The translations under genes and the position numbers were made by a program. The notes below the pieces were generated by a model. It searched no databases, had not been told where the DNA came from, and saw only the letters and a list, made by a program, of their open reading frames with translations. A stretch of 64,000 nt of DNA from Sinorhizobium terangae (lineage in GTDB: Bacteria > Pseudomonadota > Alphaproteobacteria > Rhizobiales > Rhizobiaceae): contig NZ_WITC01000100.1 of NCBI RefSeq assembly GCF_009601505.1, positions 1 through 64,000 on the forward strand. The letters are read 5' to 3'. This document shows, piece after piece, positions 45,846 through 55,196 of the stretch (position 1 is its first letter; each line of letters starts with the position of its first letter).

Positions 45846-46733
45846 TTACTCCAGATTCTGAACCTGCTCGCGAAACTGATCGATCACGACCTTCAACTCG
45901 ATTCCGGCGGCCGAAACGGCGGCGGCATTCGACTTCGAACAGATCGTATTCGATTCGCGGTTAAATTCCTGTGCCAGGAAATCCAGCTTGCGGCCGACGG
46001 GACCGCCCTTTGCGAGAAGATCCCGGGCAGCGGCGACATGCGAACCGAGACGGTCGATTTCCTCTCTAAGATCCGCCTTCGTGGCAAGCAAAGCGACCTC
46101 CGCATGCAGTCTTTCGCGGTCGAGCGAGGACGCGCCCTCCATTAACAGCGCCACCTGCTGCGCCAGCCGTTCGGCGATCGCGGAAGGGCTTCGGGACGGG
46201 TCGCTCTCAACGCCAGCCCTCAATTGCTCGATGCGATCCACATGCGCAAGCAGGATCTGGCCGAGCGCCGCTCCCTCCTCTTCGCGCATGGACCGCAGGT
46301 CTTCAAGGGCGAGCGCCAAACCGGAGAGGATATCGGCGTCGCGCGCGACACGCTCGCTTTCCCTTTCCTCCGGCTCCCGAAAGTCGACGATGCCGCGGAT
46401 CGAGAGCAGCGTGTCGAATTTCAGCGGGGCCGGATCGACGAGATCACCAAGCTGCTCGCGCAGCCGCAATACGGCCGACAACGCGCCCTGGTTGACCACG
46501 GCCTCGACGGCGGCCTCGCCCCCGCTCACGTTGAGTCCGATTTGCAGGTTGCCGCGAACGAAATATTCCGAAGCAAGGCGCCGGCAGTCGGGCTCGAAGC
46601 GTTCAAGGCCCTGCGGCAAGCGAAGGCGAACATCGAGCCCCTTGCCGTTAACCGACCGCAATTCCCAGGCCCAGCGATGGCGTCCGCTGCTGCCCTCTCT
46701 CCTCGCAAAGCCAGTCATCGATTGGAGCGGCAT
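45846..46733 (-). CDS. YicC family endoribonuclease
   Basis: 295 residues. Begins PLQSMTGFARREG and has the C-terminal YicC/DUF1732 region (KLDFLAQEFNRESNTICSKS). Members have been shown to be endoribonucleases acting on sRNAs or mRNAs. The start is set to the ATG at 46733 by the GGAGG six bases upstream; ATG 46736 and 46754 are also in frame. In an operon with mltG upstream and gmk downstream. Confidence 0.88.
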   Translation of the reverse strand: MPLQSMTGFARREGSSGRHRWAWELRSVNGKGLDVRLRLPQGLERFEPDCRRLASEYFVRGNLQIGLNVSGGEAAVEAVVNQGALSAVLRLREQLGDLVDPAPLKFDTLLSIRGIVDFREPEERESERVARDADILSGLALALEDLRSMREEEGAALGQILLAHVDRIEQLRAGVESDPSRSPSAIAERLAQQVALLMEGASSLDRERLHAEVALLATKADLREEIDRLGSHVAAARDLLAKGGPVGRKLDFLAQEFNRESNTICSKSNAAAVSAAGIELKVVIDQFREQVQNLE

Positions 46734-46932
46734 CATTACCTCCGTCCGCTGCATGTTTCCCGGGATCGGAACCGTTTGAGGGTGAAACCGTACAGCGCCT
46801 CAAACTGCGACGGCGACCCTTATGCATCGGAAGCGACGCACGACCCTGCAGTCGCAAAAGCAATAGGGCGACGGCGCGGCATCCCGCAAGGGATATCCGC
46901 ACCGCACCCTGTCCGTCCACAATAAGGGCCTG

Positions 46933-48138
46933 TTACTGTACCTCCGCCGGCGTCACCGTCGGCTCGGCGGTTGCGGCCGCCTCCGCCGCCTTGGCTGCCT
47001 CTGCCGCCTTCTCGGCCTCAAGCTTTCTCCAACGCCTTACGTTTGCGTTGTGTTCGTCGAGCGTCGCTGCAAAGACATGGCCGCCTGTTCCGTCCGCCAC
47101 GAAATAGAGTTCCGGCGTGCGCGACGGGTTGGCAACGGCCTCGAGGGCCGCGCGGCCCGGATTGGCGATCGGCGTCGGCGGCAAGCCTTTGATGAGATAG
47201 GTGTTGTACGGCGTTTCCTTATCAAGGTCCGACTTCAGGATTGCGCGGTCCGCCGGCTTCCCCTCCCCGCCGAAGATGCCATAGATGATGGTGGGGTCGG
47301 ATTGCAGCCGCATGCCCTTTTCGAGGCGGTTGATGAAGACCGACGCCACGCGCGGCCGCTCGTCCGCGCGGCCCGTTTCTTTTTCAACGATCGACGCCAG
47401 CGTCACGAACTCCTCAACGGTCGAGACCGGAAGATCGGGGTCGCGCATTTTCCAGATCTGATCGACCAAGGCCTTCTGCGCCGCAACCATCTGCTGAACG
47501 ATCTCGGCGCGCTTGGTGCCGCGGGTGAATTTGTAGGTGTCAGGCTTGAGCGAGCCTTCGGATGGCAGATCCTGCGGCAGATCGCCGACCAGCACCGGAT
47601 CGTTGGCGAGCTTGTTGAACATCTGCTTAACCGTCAGCCCCTCCGGGAGCGAAACGGAGTAGAGGATCGACTTGCCGGACTTCAGCAATTGCATGATTTC
47701 TTGCATCGACGATCCGGCCTTGATCTCGTATTCACCCGCTTTCAGGGTTTCGTTGTCGAGATAGGCCTCAGACACGAAACGGAACACGCGTCCGTCGGTA
47801 ATGATGTTGTTGCGCTCAAGGCCGCTGGCAATTTCGCTGATGCCCGCGCCATTGCGAACAATGAAGTTCTTGTTGGCTTCCAGCGGGCCGGGCTTTTCAT
47901 ATTCGTGCATCGCATAATAGACCGCGCCGGCGGCTGCGAGCGCCACGAAGACGATAACCGTCATCACGAAATTGAGAAAGATGACGACCTGACTGCGCGC
48001 CTTGCGGGAACGCTTCGGCGGTTGCGGAACCTTTTCGGGGCGCAGGGCCTCGCTCGCCGATTTCGGGATGATCGGCCCGTTGCTCCCGGTTTCATTGCGG
48101 CCGAATTGTACCGCGCTGTTATCGTCTGAGTCGCTCAC
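46933..48138 (-). CDS. mltG: Endolytic murein transglycosylase MltG (YceG-like)
   Basis: 401 residues; cleaves nascent glycan strands and sets their length. One N-terminal membrane helix (FLNFVMTVIVFVALAAAGAVYY) after a basic cytosolic tail, LysM-like then YceG domain with the catalytic Glu in LASIVEKETGR and DPTIIYG, C-terminal Ala/Glu-rich tail. I start at the GTG at 48138 (SDSDDNSAVQFGRN); the ATG at 48174 adds 12 residues. Probably read with fabF upstream, although 329 bases and a stem-loop lie between. Confidence 0.9.
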   Translation of the reverse strand: MSDSDDNSAVQFGRNETGSNGPIIPKSASEALRPEKVPQPPKRSRKARSQVVIFLNFVMTVIVFVALAAAGAVYYAMHEYEKPGPLEANKNFIVRNGAGISEIASGLERNNIITDGRVFRFVSEAYLDNETLKAGEYEIKAGSSMQEIMQLLKSGKSILYSVSLPEGLTVKQMFNKLANDPVLVGDLPQDLPSEGSLKPDTYKFTRGTKRAEIVQQMVAAQKALVDQIWKMRDPDLPVSTVEEFVTLASIVEKETGRADERPRVASVFINRLEKGMRLQSDPTIIYGIFGGEGKPADRAILKSDLDKETPYNTYLIKGLPPTPIANPGRAALEAVANPSRTPELYFVADGTGGHVFAATLDEHNANVRRWRKLEAEKAAEAAKAAEAAATAEPTVTPAEVQ

Positions 48139-48467
48139 GCTTATCCCGAATCCGAAATCCGCAACCTCAATCAAGCTGCCACCGATGCGAATTTCGGCTT
48201 AAAACCGACGGCAAGCTGAATGTGTCAGAGCAATGGATATTCTACAAATTGTCAGAAATGCCTTGCGCGAACATAGTCTCGGCGTCGCCGCCCAGCGGCG
48301 GCGAATCCTCCGATTACAGCTTGTAGCGAGCAATGCGGCAAAAAGCAGGATCACAAAGCGGTGTTTGAAGTGCACCGGAGGGTCGGAAGCGGTCTCCGAC
48401 GCAATGCCCGATCCTCGGCAGAACCAGCCGAGGATCGGCATTGTCGATCGCATCATAAAGCCGATGG
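48139..48467. other. fabF-mltG intergenic region
   Basis: 329 bases without a gene. Contains the stem-loop at 48405-48440 close to the fabF stop and, presumably, an own promoter for mltG. Small frames here have no coding signature. Confidence 0.4.
48405..48440 (-). terminator. Stem-loop after fabF
   Basis: TGCC, one bulged C, GATCCTCGGC (48405-48419) pairs with GCCGAGGATCGGCA (48427-48440), seven-base loop. It lies 28 bases past the fabF stop; no strong T-run, so partial termination or mRNA protection is likely. Confidence 0.65.
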
Positions 48468-49733
48468 TTAGTTGCCGTTATAACGGCGCAGCACCAGTGA
48501 GGCATTCGTGCCGCCGAATCCAAAGGAGTTCGACAGCGCGACGTTGATCTCCCGCTTGCGCGCAACATGCGGCACCAGATCGATCTTCGTCTCGACGGAG
48601 GGATTGTCGAGGTTGAGGGTCGGCGGAGCGATATTGTCGCGAATCGCGAGCGCCGAGAAGATCGCCTCGATCGCGCCGGCGGCGCCAAGCAGGTGCCCGA
48701 TTGCCGACTTGGTCGAAGACATGGATATCTTGGACGCGCTGTTGCCGACCAGCCGCTCGACCGCGCCGAGCTCGATCGTATCAGCCATCGTCGAGGTACC
48801 GTGTGCATTGATGTAGTCGATGTCGGCGGCCATCAGGCCGGCACGCTTCAATGCCATTTGCATGCAACGATAGGCGCCGTCACCGTCCTCGGACGGAGCA
48901 GTGATGTGGAAGGCGTCGCCCGACAGACCGTAGCCGACGATTTCGGCATAGATCTTGGCGCCGCGTGCCTTCGCATGCTCCAGTTCTTCGAGGATGACTA
49001 CGCCTGCGCCCTCACCCATGACGAAACCGTCGCGATCGGCGTCATAGGGGCGCGATGCCTTTTCCGGGTTATCGTTATGCTGGGTCGAAAGCGCCTTGCA
49101 GGCGGCAAAACCTGCGAGCGAGATGCGGCAGATCGGCGATTCCGTGCCACCCGCCACCATCACGTCGGCATCCCCGAGCGCGATTAACCGGCTCGCGTCG
49201 CCGATCGCGTGCGCGCCCGTCGAGCAGGCCGTCACGACCGAATGGTTCGGGCCACGCAGCTTGTGGCGAATGGAGACCTGACCCGAAGCGAGATTGATCA
49301 GACGGCCGGGAATGAAGAACGGGGAGATACGGCGCGGGCCCTTGTCGCGCAGCGTATACCCCGCATCGACGATGCCCTCGAGGCCACCGATGCCGGAGCC
49401 GATCAGCACGCCGGTCGCGATCTGGTCTTCATCGCTTTCCGGCTTCCAGCCGGCGTCGGCCAGCGCCATGTCGGCGGCCGCCATCGCGTAAACGATGAAG
49501 GGGTCGACCTTGCGCTGCTCCTTCGGCTCCATCCAGTCGTCGGCATTGAAGGTGCCGTCGGAGCCGTCACCGAAAGGAATACGGCAGGCGATCTTGGCAG
49601 GAAGATCCTCAACCTCGAATTCGGTGACCTTGCGCGCAGCGTTCTGGCCCGCGATAAGACGCGACCAGCTGACTTCGGTTCCGCAACCCAAAGGAGATAC
49701 CATGCCGGTACCGGTGATAACGACACGTCTCAT
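48468..49733 (-). CDS. fabF: 3-oxoacyl-ACP synthase II
   Basis: 421 residues; elongating condensing enzyme of fatty-acid synthesis. Catalytic Cys in TACSTGAHAIG, His in NAHGTSTMAD and His in SAIGHLLGAAG are all intact. Start ATG 49733 (MRRVVITGTGMVSPLG). Third of fabD-fabG-acpP-fabF; 217 bases after acpP. Confidence 0.97.
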   Translation of the reverse strand: MRRVVITGTGMVSPLGCGTEVSWSRLIAGQNAARKVTEFEVEDLPAKIACRIPFGDGSDGTFNADDWMEPKEQRKVDPFIVYAMAAADMALADAGWKPESDEDQIATGVLIGSGIGGLEGIVDAGYTLRDKGPRRISPFFIPGRLINLASGQVSIRHKLRGPNHSVVTACSTGAHAIGDASRLIALGDADVMVAGGTESPICRISLAGFAACKALSTQHNDNPEKASRPYDADRDGFVMGEGAGVVILEELEHAKARGAKIYAEIVGYGLSGDAFHITAPSEDGDGAYRCMQMALKRAGLMAADIDYINAHGTSTMADTIELGAVERLVGNSASKISMSSTKSAIGHLLGAAGAIEAIFSALAIRDNIAPPTLNLDNPSVETKIDLVPHVARKREINVALSNSFGFGGTNASLVLRRYNGN

Positions 49734-49906
49734 AAACCGTGACCCACCCTGACTGTTCAGTTCCAGAGCCGGACCGGACCACGCGTGACGACCCCGATCC
49801 GTGCATCCATTGTAAATTTCTCATGTGACGATCAGAGGGAAAGGCGGGAACGCTTTGCTGATCGAACCCGCGGTCGACGCAGGTCAGCCCACTTCCCTGG
49901 GCTGGT

Positions 49907-49928
49907 ACGGGCCGCACAGGCGGCCCGT
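49907..49928 (-). terminator. Stem-loop between acpP and fabF
   Basis: ACGGGCCGC (49907-49915) and GCGGCCCGT (49920-49928) with a four-base loop, 22 bases beyond the acpP stop, no T-run. Would let acpP mRNA accumulate above fabF, as is usual for this gene pair. Confidence 0.65.
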
Positions 49929-49950
49929 CAAACGGCCGGGACCGTAAAGA

Positions 49951-50187
49951 TCAGGCCTGAGCCTTCTCGATGAACTTGACGGCATCGCCGACGGTCAGGA
50001 TCGAATCTGCCGCGTCGTCCGGGATCTCGACTCCGAATTCTTCTTCGAATGCCATGACCAGTTCGACGGTGTCGAGCGAGTCCGCGCCGAGGTCATCGAT
50101 GAAGCTTGCGCCTTCGCTGACCTTTTCGGCGTCGACGCCAAGATGATCAATAACAATTTTCTTCACGCGTTCTGCGATATCGCTCAT
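49951..50187 (-). CDS. acpP: Acyl carrier protein
   Basis: 78 residues, acidic; phosphopantetheine site Ser37 in DLGADSLDT. The ATG at 50187 is the canonical start ([12 protein letters not shown]) with GGAACTCC-type leader; the longer frame is spacer. Between fabG and fabF in the usual rhizobial order. Confidence 0.98.
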   Translation of the reverse strand: MSDIAERVKKIVIDHLGVDAEKVSEGASFIDDLGADSLDTVELVMAFEEEFGVEIPDDAADSILTVGDAVKFIEKAQA

Positions 50188-50519
50188 GTCGGAGTTCCTC
50201 GACCTTCGTTTCTCTGCGGCGCCATTCTTGGCGCCGTCACTTTCAATCAAGCCTGATAGACCAAGATGGTCCGCCGGGCAATCCATCCAACCGAACCCGC
50301 GGAAACCCAAGGCAGCCAGGGCTGCCGGACACCTGGCCGGACCGGTCGACTGCGCACAGTCATGGCCCGATTAACATGGTTTAAGTCTGCCGCAAAGGGC
50401 GAAAATGCCCGACATTCGCTTGGTCAACATTGAATTTCAGGCATTTGGCACCGACCAGTGAAGGTGGCGAAGCAGGTGCCCGCGACAGGCCGCGCGCGCC
50501 GTTCCTCACCGGTGTCGGA
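50188..50519 (-). promoter_or_regulatory. acpP upstream region with weak promoter candidate
   Basis: 332 bases between fabG and acpP without a gene. On the minus strand, TTGACC (50422-50427) with a poor -10 about 16 bases on (TTTTCG) is a weak candidate for an acpP promoter; the length suggests that acpP has its own promoter. Confidence 0.35.
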
Positions 50520-51257
50520 TCAGATCATCGCCATGCCGCCATTGACGTGAATGGTCTGGCCGGTGACGTAGCCTGCTTCGTTCGAAGCAAGATAGGCAAC
50601 GGCGGATGCGACCTCGGCACCCGAGCCCATGCGCCGCATCGGGATCGCACCCATGATGCCCTCCTTCTGCTTGTCGTTGAGCTTACCGGTCATCGCGCTT
50701 TCGATGAAGCCCGGAGCGACGCAGTTGACGGTAACGTTACGGGTGGCGATTTCCTGCGCGAGCGACTTGGAGAAGCCGATCATGCCGGCCTTCGAGGCAC
50801 AATAGTTGGCCTGCCCGGGGTTCCCGGTGACGCCGACGACGGAGGTGATGTTGATGATGCGGCCGAAGCGGCGACGCATCATCGGGTGAGTGAGCTCACG
50901 GGTCAGGCGGAACACCGCCGTGAGGTTGACCTCGATGACGCTGTCCCAATCTTCATCGCTCATGCGGACGAAGAGCCCGTCCTTGGTGATGCCGGCATTG
51001 TTGACGAGGATATCGACGCCGCCGAGTTCAGCCTCCGCCTTCTCGCCAAGCGCCTTGACTTCGGCGCGGTCGGAAAGGTCGGCGGGGAAGATCTGAACAC
51101 GCTCGCCAAGTGTGTTGGCGAGCGCCTCAAGCTTCTCGACACGCGTGCCGTGCACACCGACGATGGCACCCTGTGCGTGCAGGATGCGGGCGATTTCCTC
51201 GCCGATTCCGCCGGACGCGCCGGTGACGAGAGCCTTGCGGCCGGAAAGATCAAACAT
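50520..51257 (-). CDS. fabG: 3-oxoacyl-ACP reductase
   Basis: 245 residues; classical SDR: TGASGGIGEEIA, NNAG, catalytic Ser in ITSVVG, Tyr/Lys in YCASKAG, C-terminal HVNGGMAMI. Reduces 3-oxoacyl-ACP with NADPH. 26 bases after fabD, so co-transcribed. Confidence 0.97.
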   Translation of the reverse strand: MFDLSGRKALVTGASGGIGEEIARILHAQGAIVGVHGTRVEKLEALANTLGERVQIFPADLSDRAEVKALGEKAEAELGGVDILVNNAGITKDGLFVRMSDEDWDSVIEVNLTAVFRLTRELTHPMMRRRFGRIINITSVVGVTGNPGQANYCASKAGMIGFSKSLAQEIATRNVTVNCVAPGFIESAMTGKLNDKQKEGIMGAIPMRRMGSGAEVASAVAYLASNEAGYVTGQTIHVNGGMAMI

Positions 51258-51283
51258 GGGCTTGTTCCTTATAACTGGGGCGC

Positions 51284-52228
51284 TCAGGCCAGAAGGGCAG
51301 CGAGCGCCGTGTCAATATCGGCGGGCGTATTGACGGCGATGCCGTTGACAGTCTTGTCGATCCGCCGGGCAAGTCCCGTCAGCACCTTGCCCGAGCCGAT
51401 TTCATATAGCGTCGTGACATTGTTGGCGGCGAACCATTCGACCGTCTCGCGCCAGCGTACCTGACCCGTCACTTGCTCGACGAGCAGCCGGGCGATCTCG
51501 CCCGCATCACTCACCGGAGCAGCCAGAACATTCGCCACAAGCGGAACGGAAGGATCGCGCTTCTCGACCTTGGCAAGTGCGTCACGCATCGCGTCAGCGG
51601 CGGGCGCCATCAGCGAGGAGTGGAAAGGTGCGGAGACCGGCAGCATCAGCGCGCGTTTTGCGCCCTTTTCGGAGGCAAGCGCCGCAGCCTTCTCCACCGC
51701 CTGCTTCTCGCCCGAGACCACCAGCTGTCCACCGCCGTTGTCGTTGGCGATCTGGCAGGAGCCGAGCGCTGACGCTTCGCGGCAAACCGCGTCGACGTCC
51801 GCATGTTCCAGGCCGATGATGGCAGCCATCGCGCCTTTGCCGACAGGGACGGCCGCCTGCATCGCATTGCCGCGAATGCGCAGGAGCCGTGCCGTATCTG
51901 CAAGCGAGAAAGTTCCGGCAGCGCAAAGCGCAGAATATTCGCCGAGCGAATGGCCGGCGACGAAAGAGACTTTGTTCTTGAGATCCAGGCCCCTGGCTTC
52001 AAGCACGCGGATCACGGCCATGGAGGCGGCCATCAGCGCCGGCTGCGCGTTTGCCGTCAGCGTCAGCGTTTCCTCCGGTCCGTTCCACATGACGTCCGAC
52101 AGCTTTTCGCCGAGCGCTTCATCGACCTCGGCGAAGACGGCTGCCGCCTCCGGAAAGGCATCCGCCAGCTCCTTGCCCATGCCGACAGCCTGGCTGCCCT
52201 GCCCGGGGAACGTGAATGCAATGCTCAT
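51284..52228 (-). CDS. fabD: Malonyl-CoA:ACP transacylase
   Basis: 314 residues; loads malonyl on ACP. FPGQGSQAVGMG at the N-terminus, nucleophile Ser94 in AGHSLGEYSA, catalytic His in VSAPFHSSLM. First gene of the fab cluster; fabH/plsX are not here. Confidence 0.97.
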   Translation of the reverse strand: MSIAFTFPGQGSQAVGMGKELADAFPEAAAVFAEVDEALGEKLSDVMWNGPEETLTLTANAQPALMAASMAVIRVLEARGLDLKNKVSFVAGHSLGEYSALCAAGTFSLADTARLLRIRGNAMQAAVPVGKGAMAAIIGLEHADVDAVCREASALGSCQIANDNGGGQLVVSGEKQAVEKAAALASEKGAKRALMLPVSAPFHSSLMAPAADAMRDALAKVEKRDPSVPLVANVLAAPVSDAGEIARLLVEQVTGQVRWRETVEWFAANNVTTLYEIGSGKVLTGLARRIDKTVNGIAVNTPADIDTALAALLA

Positions 52229-52566
52229 GGGATGCCCCTCCCTGGATCACGAAACGAGCGAACCAGAACTCTCGCGATCGTTTCTCACACATTGGAACGG
52301 ATGCCGGCGAAGCCCGCCTCATTGCTCATCCGCGCCATTTTTCCTCTCCATTCACATTCCTGAACAGCGAGTCAAGCGCAGAGGCAAACCTTCGCGGCTC
52401 CCGGCGGGCTTTTGCCCTTGATCTTCGTCAATCAAGGCGTAAGTTTGCCGCGCATTGCTGCCGCGCCGGTCAACAAGCCATGAAACCGCGGCCCCTTCAA
52501 TTCATTTGGCGGCGCGCCTCTCCCTCCTGCCGGCGCAAACCCGCCTTCCACGAGGAATGTTATTTC
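52229..52566. other. Divergent region fabD / aldo-keto reductase
   Basis: 338 bases containing both promoters; no clear boxes, repeats or RNA recognised. Confidence 0.4.
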
Positions 52567-53610
52567 ATGCGCTACAACACGCTGGGCCGCACAGGCATCA
52601 AGATTTCCGAGATCTGCCTCGGCACAATGACCTGGGGCTCACAGAATACGCAGACCGAAGCTCATGCGCAGCTGAATTACGCCTTCGACCGTGGCGTCAA
52701 TTTCATCGATACGGCCGAACTCTACCCGACCACGCCGCTTTCGGCCGAAACCTATGGCAACACCGAACGCATCATCGGGAACTGGCTGGCGGCGCGCGGC
52801 CGGCGCGACGATGTGGTGCTCGCGACCAAGGTGGCCGGCCCCGGCCGTCCTTATATCCGCGACGGCGGACCAATGACGCCGGAAGCAATCGAGGAGGCCC
52901 TGAATGCCAGCCTCAAGCGGCTGAAGGCGGACTATGTCGACCTCTATCAGCTTCATTGGCCGAATCGCGGCCACTATCACTTCCGCAATGCCTGGTCCTA
53001 CGACCCGTCGAAGCAGGACAACGAGCATGTCGCCACCGACCTGAAGGCGATACTCGACAAGCTTGGCGAACTCGCGAAGGCCGGCAAGCTTCGCGCCATC
53101 GGGCTTTCGAACGACACCGCCTGGGGCACCATGAAGATGCTCGATCTCTCCGACAAATATGGCCTGCCGCGCATTGCGACGATCCAGAACGAATACAATC
53201 TGCTCTATCGGGCCTACGACCTCGATCTGGCGGAGCTGTCGCATCACGAGGATGTCGGCCTGCTTGCCTATTCGCCGCTTGCGGCCGGTCTCCTCACCGG
53301 CAAATATCTGGAAGGCGCAAAGCCCGCGGGATCGCGCCTGTCGATCAACGGCGATCTCGGCGGGCGCTTCACGCCGCACCAGGAGCCCGCCGTCGCCGCC
53401 TATGCGGCGCTCGCCCGCGAACATGGCCTCGACCCGGCGCAGATGGCGATTGCCTTCTGCCTGACGCGCCCGTTCATGGCTTCGGTCATCATCGGCGCGA
53501 CGTCGATGGAACAATTGAAGACCGACATCGGCGGCGCCGGTATCACGCTCTCGCAAGATGTGATGGACGGCATCCGGCGCCTTCATCGGCTCTATCCGGC
53601 GCCGATCTGA
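52567..53610 (+). CDS. NADP(H)-dependent aldo-keto reductase, Tas-like
   Basis: 347 residues with an intact AKR tetrad: Asp in NFIDTAELYP, Tyr in the same motif, Lys in LATKVAG and His in YQLHWPNR. Start MRYNTLGRTGIKISEICLGTMTWG and the TPLSAETYGNTE segment resemble E. coli Tas (YgdS). Physiological substrate unknown. Start is the ATG at 52567. Ends just before two palindromic repeats. Confidence 0.9.
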   Translation: MRYNTLGRTGIKISEICLGTMTWGSQNTQTEAHAQLNYAFDRGVNFIDTAELYPTTPLSAETYGNTERIIGNWLAARGRRDDVVLATKVAGPGRPYIRDGGPMTPEAIEEALNASLKRLKADYVDLYQLHWPNRGHYHFRNAWSYDPSKQDNEHVATDLKAILDKLGELAKAGKLRAIGLSNDTAWGTMKMLDLSDKYGLPRIATIQNEYNLLYRAYDLDLAELSHHEDVGLLAYSPLAAGLLTGKYLEGAKPAGSRLSINGDLGGRFTPHQEPAVAAYAALAREHGLDPAQMAIAFCLTRPFMASVIIGATSMEQLKTDIGGAGITLSQDVMDGIRRLHRLYPAPI

Positions 53611-53636
53611 GCCGCCCCCACTGTGAAGCGAGGGCT

Positions 53637-53678
53637 TAAAGCGCGTCGCGTTCAATCGGACTCATGCGGCGCGCTTTA
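53637..53678. repeat. Palindromic repeat A (TAAAGCGCG)
   Basis: TAAAGCGCG (53637-53645) and CGCGCTTTA (53670-53678) around TCGCGTTCAATCGGACTCATG-like sequence; a form I recall from many rhizobial spacers. Between convergent genes. Confidence 0.75.
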
Positions 53679-53692
53679 GGTCCTTGCTTTTA

Positions 53693-53739
53693 TGCATGTC
53701 GTTGTCCCAAAACCGCTGCACACTTTTGGCCGACATGCA
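53693..53739. repeat. Palindromic repeat B (TGCATGTCG)
   Basis: TGCATGTCG (53693-53701) and CGACATGCA (53731-53739), inner CCAAAA/TTTTGG. Directly touches the stop codon of the minus-strand Cys-rich gene, so it can serve as its 3' end structure. Confidence 0.75.
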
Positions 53740-54072
53740 CTAAGCAGCCATCTGGCGGCAGCTCTCGGCGCAGCGCCAGCAGGCGTCGGCGCATTCGGTC
53801 ATGTCACCGATGCGCTCGCAATCCTTGGCGCATTCGGTGGAAATCTCCGCGCATTCCCGGCACAGATGCGGGTGGTGAGGGCTTCCGATCAACATGAAAT
53901 GCGCCGCGGTCCGGGAGATCTCGGCGCAGGCTGCCATCAGCCTGAAATGCGCCGGTTCGGTATGCTCGCCGCCTGCCTGGAGGCAATGGTTCATCGCGGT
54001 CGACAAGCAGACGGAATAACAGTCCAGGCAATTGTCGATGCAGGCTTGCATTCTTGGATCAACATGGGCCAT
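53740..54072 (-). CDS. Cysteine-rich four-helix copper-storage-like protein (DUF326/Csp)
   Basis: 110 residues with 14 cysteines, mostly as C-x3-C or C-x2-C along helices (11, 15, 18, 22, 30, 49, 71, 74, 81, 85, 94, 98, 101, 105), plus several His. This is the pattern of Csp copper-storage four-helix bundles, in which cysteines line the core. No signal peptide, so cytosolic Csp3-like. The ATG at 54072 is the natural start; the longer frame is not Cys-rich. No copper regulator or pump adjacent. Confidence 0.85.
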   Translation of the reverse strand: MAHVDPRMQACIDNCLDCYSVCLSTAMNHCLQAGGEHTEPAHFRLMAACAEISRTAAHFMLIGSPHHPHLCRECAEISTECAKDCERIGDMTECADACWRCAESCRQMAA

Positions 54073-54176
54073 CGTCGGCTCCCGCTGTTTTGAGTTGCCG
54101 ATATCCAACAGCAATGCCCGGCGATTGTTCCGGCGGGCACCCGGCGGCTCCCGGACGGCGAAGTTCGGATCGCGGC

Positions 54177-54204
54177 TTGCATTTCGGCGGAAAATCCGTA
54201 TAAG
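54177..54204 (+). promoter_or_regulatory. Promoter candidate of the rpsF operon
   Basis: TTGCAT (54177-54182), 16-base spacer, TATAAG (54199-54204). It is about 225 bases before the rpsF start and reads toward it, giving a long leader. Confidence 0.55.
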
Positions 54205-54209
54205 CGCGC

Positions 54210-54428
54210 TGTTCGAAACACCCGGTCTTCTGGCTGGTGGCTGAACGGAGGGCCGGTTTCCCGCGTTGGAAGCCGCCAGGAATGCAAGGCATTCCGGCCT
54301 CCCGTGTCTCCGCTCTCGACCGTCTCGATACAACACTTTCTTGCCGGCCACCTCGCGGCCCTTAAGAACAGTCGTTGAGGCTTAGCCGCCGAGGTCCGGG
54401 CTGATTAACGCAAGAAAGGCAAGCCACA
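54210..54428 (+). promoter_or_regulatory. Long rpsF leader, possible S6:S18 autoregulatory RNA
   Basis: About 219 bases of untranslated leader. Contains a perfect hairpin GGAATGC/GCATTCC (54279-54285, 54289-54295) in GCC-rich surroundings. S6:S18 binding leaders are known in other bacteria; assignment here is by position and structure only. Confidence 0.4.
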
Positions 54429-54875
54429 ATGGCTCTTTATGAACACGTATTCCTTGCCCGGCAGGATATCACGCCGCAGCAGGTCGATGCCCTCGTCGAG
54501 CAGTACAAGGGCGTCATCGAAGCGAACGGCGGCAAGGTCGGTCGCGTCGAGAACTGGGGCCTGAAGTCCCTCACCTACCGCATCAAGAAGAACCGCAAGG
54601 CTCATTACGTCCTGATGGACATCGATGCTCCGGCACCGGCCGTCCACGAAGTCGAGCGCCAGATGCGCATCAACGAAGACGTCCTGCGCTACATGACGAT
54701 CGCCGTCGAAAAGCACGAGGAAGGCCCGTCCGCGATGATGCAGAAGCGCGATCGCGACGATCGTCCCCGCGGCGAAGGCCGTGGCCCGCGCGAAGGCGGT
54801 TTCGACCGTGGCCCGCGTCCGGACCGTGGCGACCGTGAAGACCGACCGCGCCGTCCGCGTGAAGACCGCGCGTAA
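54429..54875 (+). CDS. rpsF: 30S ribosomal protein S6
   Basis: 148 residues; S6 core ([36 protein letters not shown]) followed by an Arg/Gly/Asp-rich tail of about 35 residues, common in alphaproteobacteria. Binds S18 on the 30S platform. First gene of rpsF-rpsR-DUF2232-rplI. Confidence 0.98.
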   Translation: MALYEHVFLARQDITPQQVDALVEQYKGVIEANGGKVGRVENWGLKSLTYRIKKNRKAHYVLMDIDAPAPAVHEVERQMRINEDVLRYMTIAVEKHEEGPSAMMQKRDRDDRPRGEGRGPREGGFDRGPRPDRGDREDRPRRPREDRA

Positions 54876-54899
54876 CCCGAAGCTTAGGAGATAAAAACA

Positions 54900-55148
54900 A
54901 TGGCTGAAGTTTCTTCCGCTCCGGTACGTCGTCCGTTCCACCGTCGCCGCAAAACCTGCCCCTTCTCGGGCGCAAACGCTCCGCGGATCGACTACAAGGA
55001 CATCCGTCTCCTGCAGCGCTACATTTCCGAGCGCGGCAAGATCGTTCCGTCCCGCATCACGGCCGTTTCCCAGAAGAAGCAGCGCGAACTCGCCCAGGCG
55101 ATCAAGCGTGCACGTTTCCTCGGCCTGCTGCCCTACGTCGTATCGTAA
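54900..55148 (+). CDS. rpsR: 30S ribosomal protein S18
   Basis: 82 residues; [23 protein letters not shown] and [22 protein letters not shown] are the S18 signature. 24 bases after rpsF, with AGGAG in front of the start. Confidence 0.98.
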   Translation: MAEVSSAPVRRPFHRRRKTCPFSGANAPRIDYKDIRLLQRYISERGKIVPSRITAVSQKKQRELAQAIKRARFLGLLPYVVS

Positions 55149-55196
55149 GGCGAACTGACTCTCCGTCAGTCGATTGACTCGACGGAAGCTCGTTTC

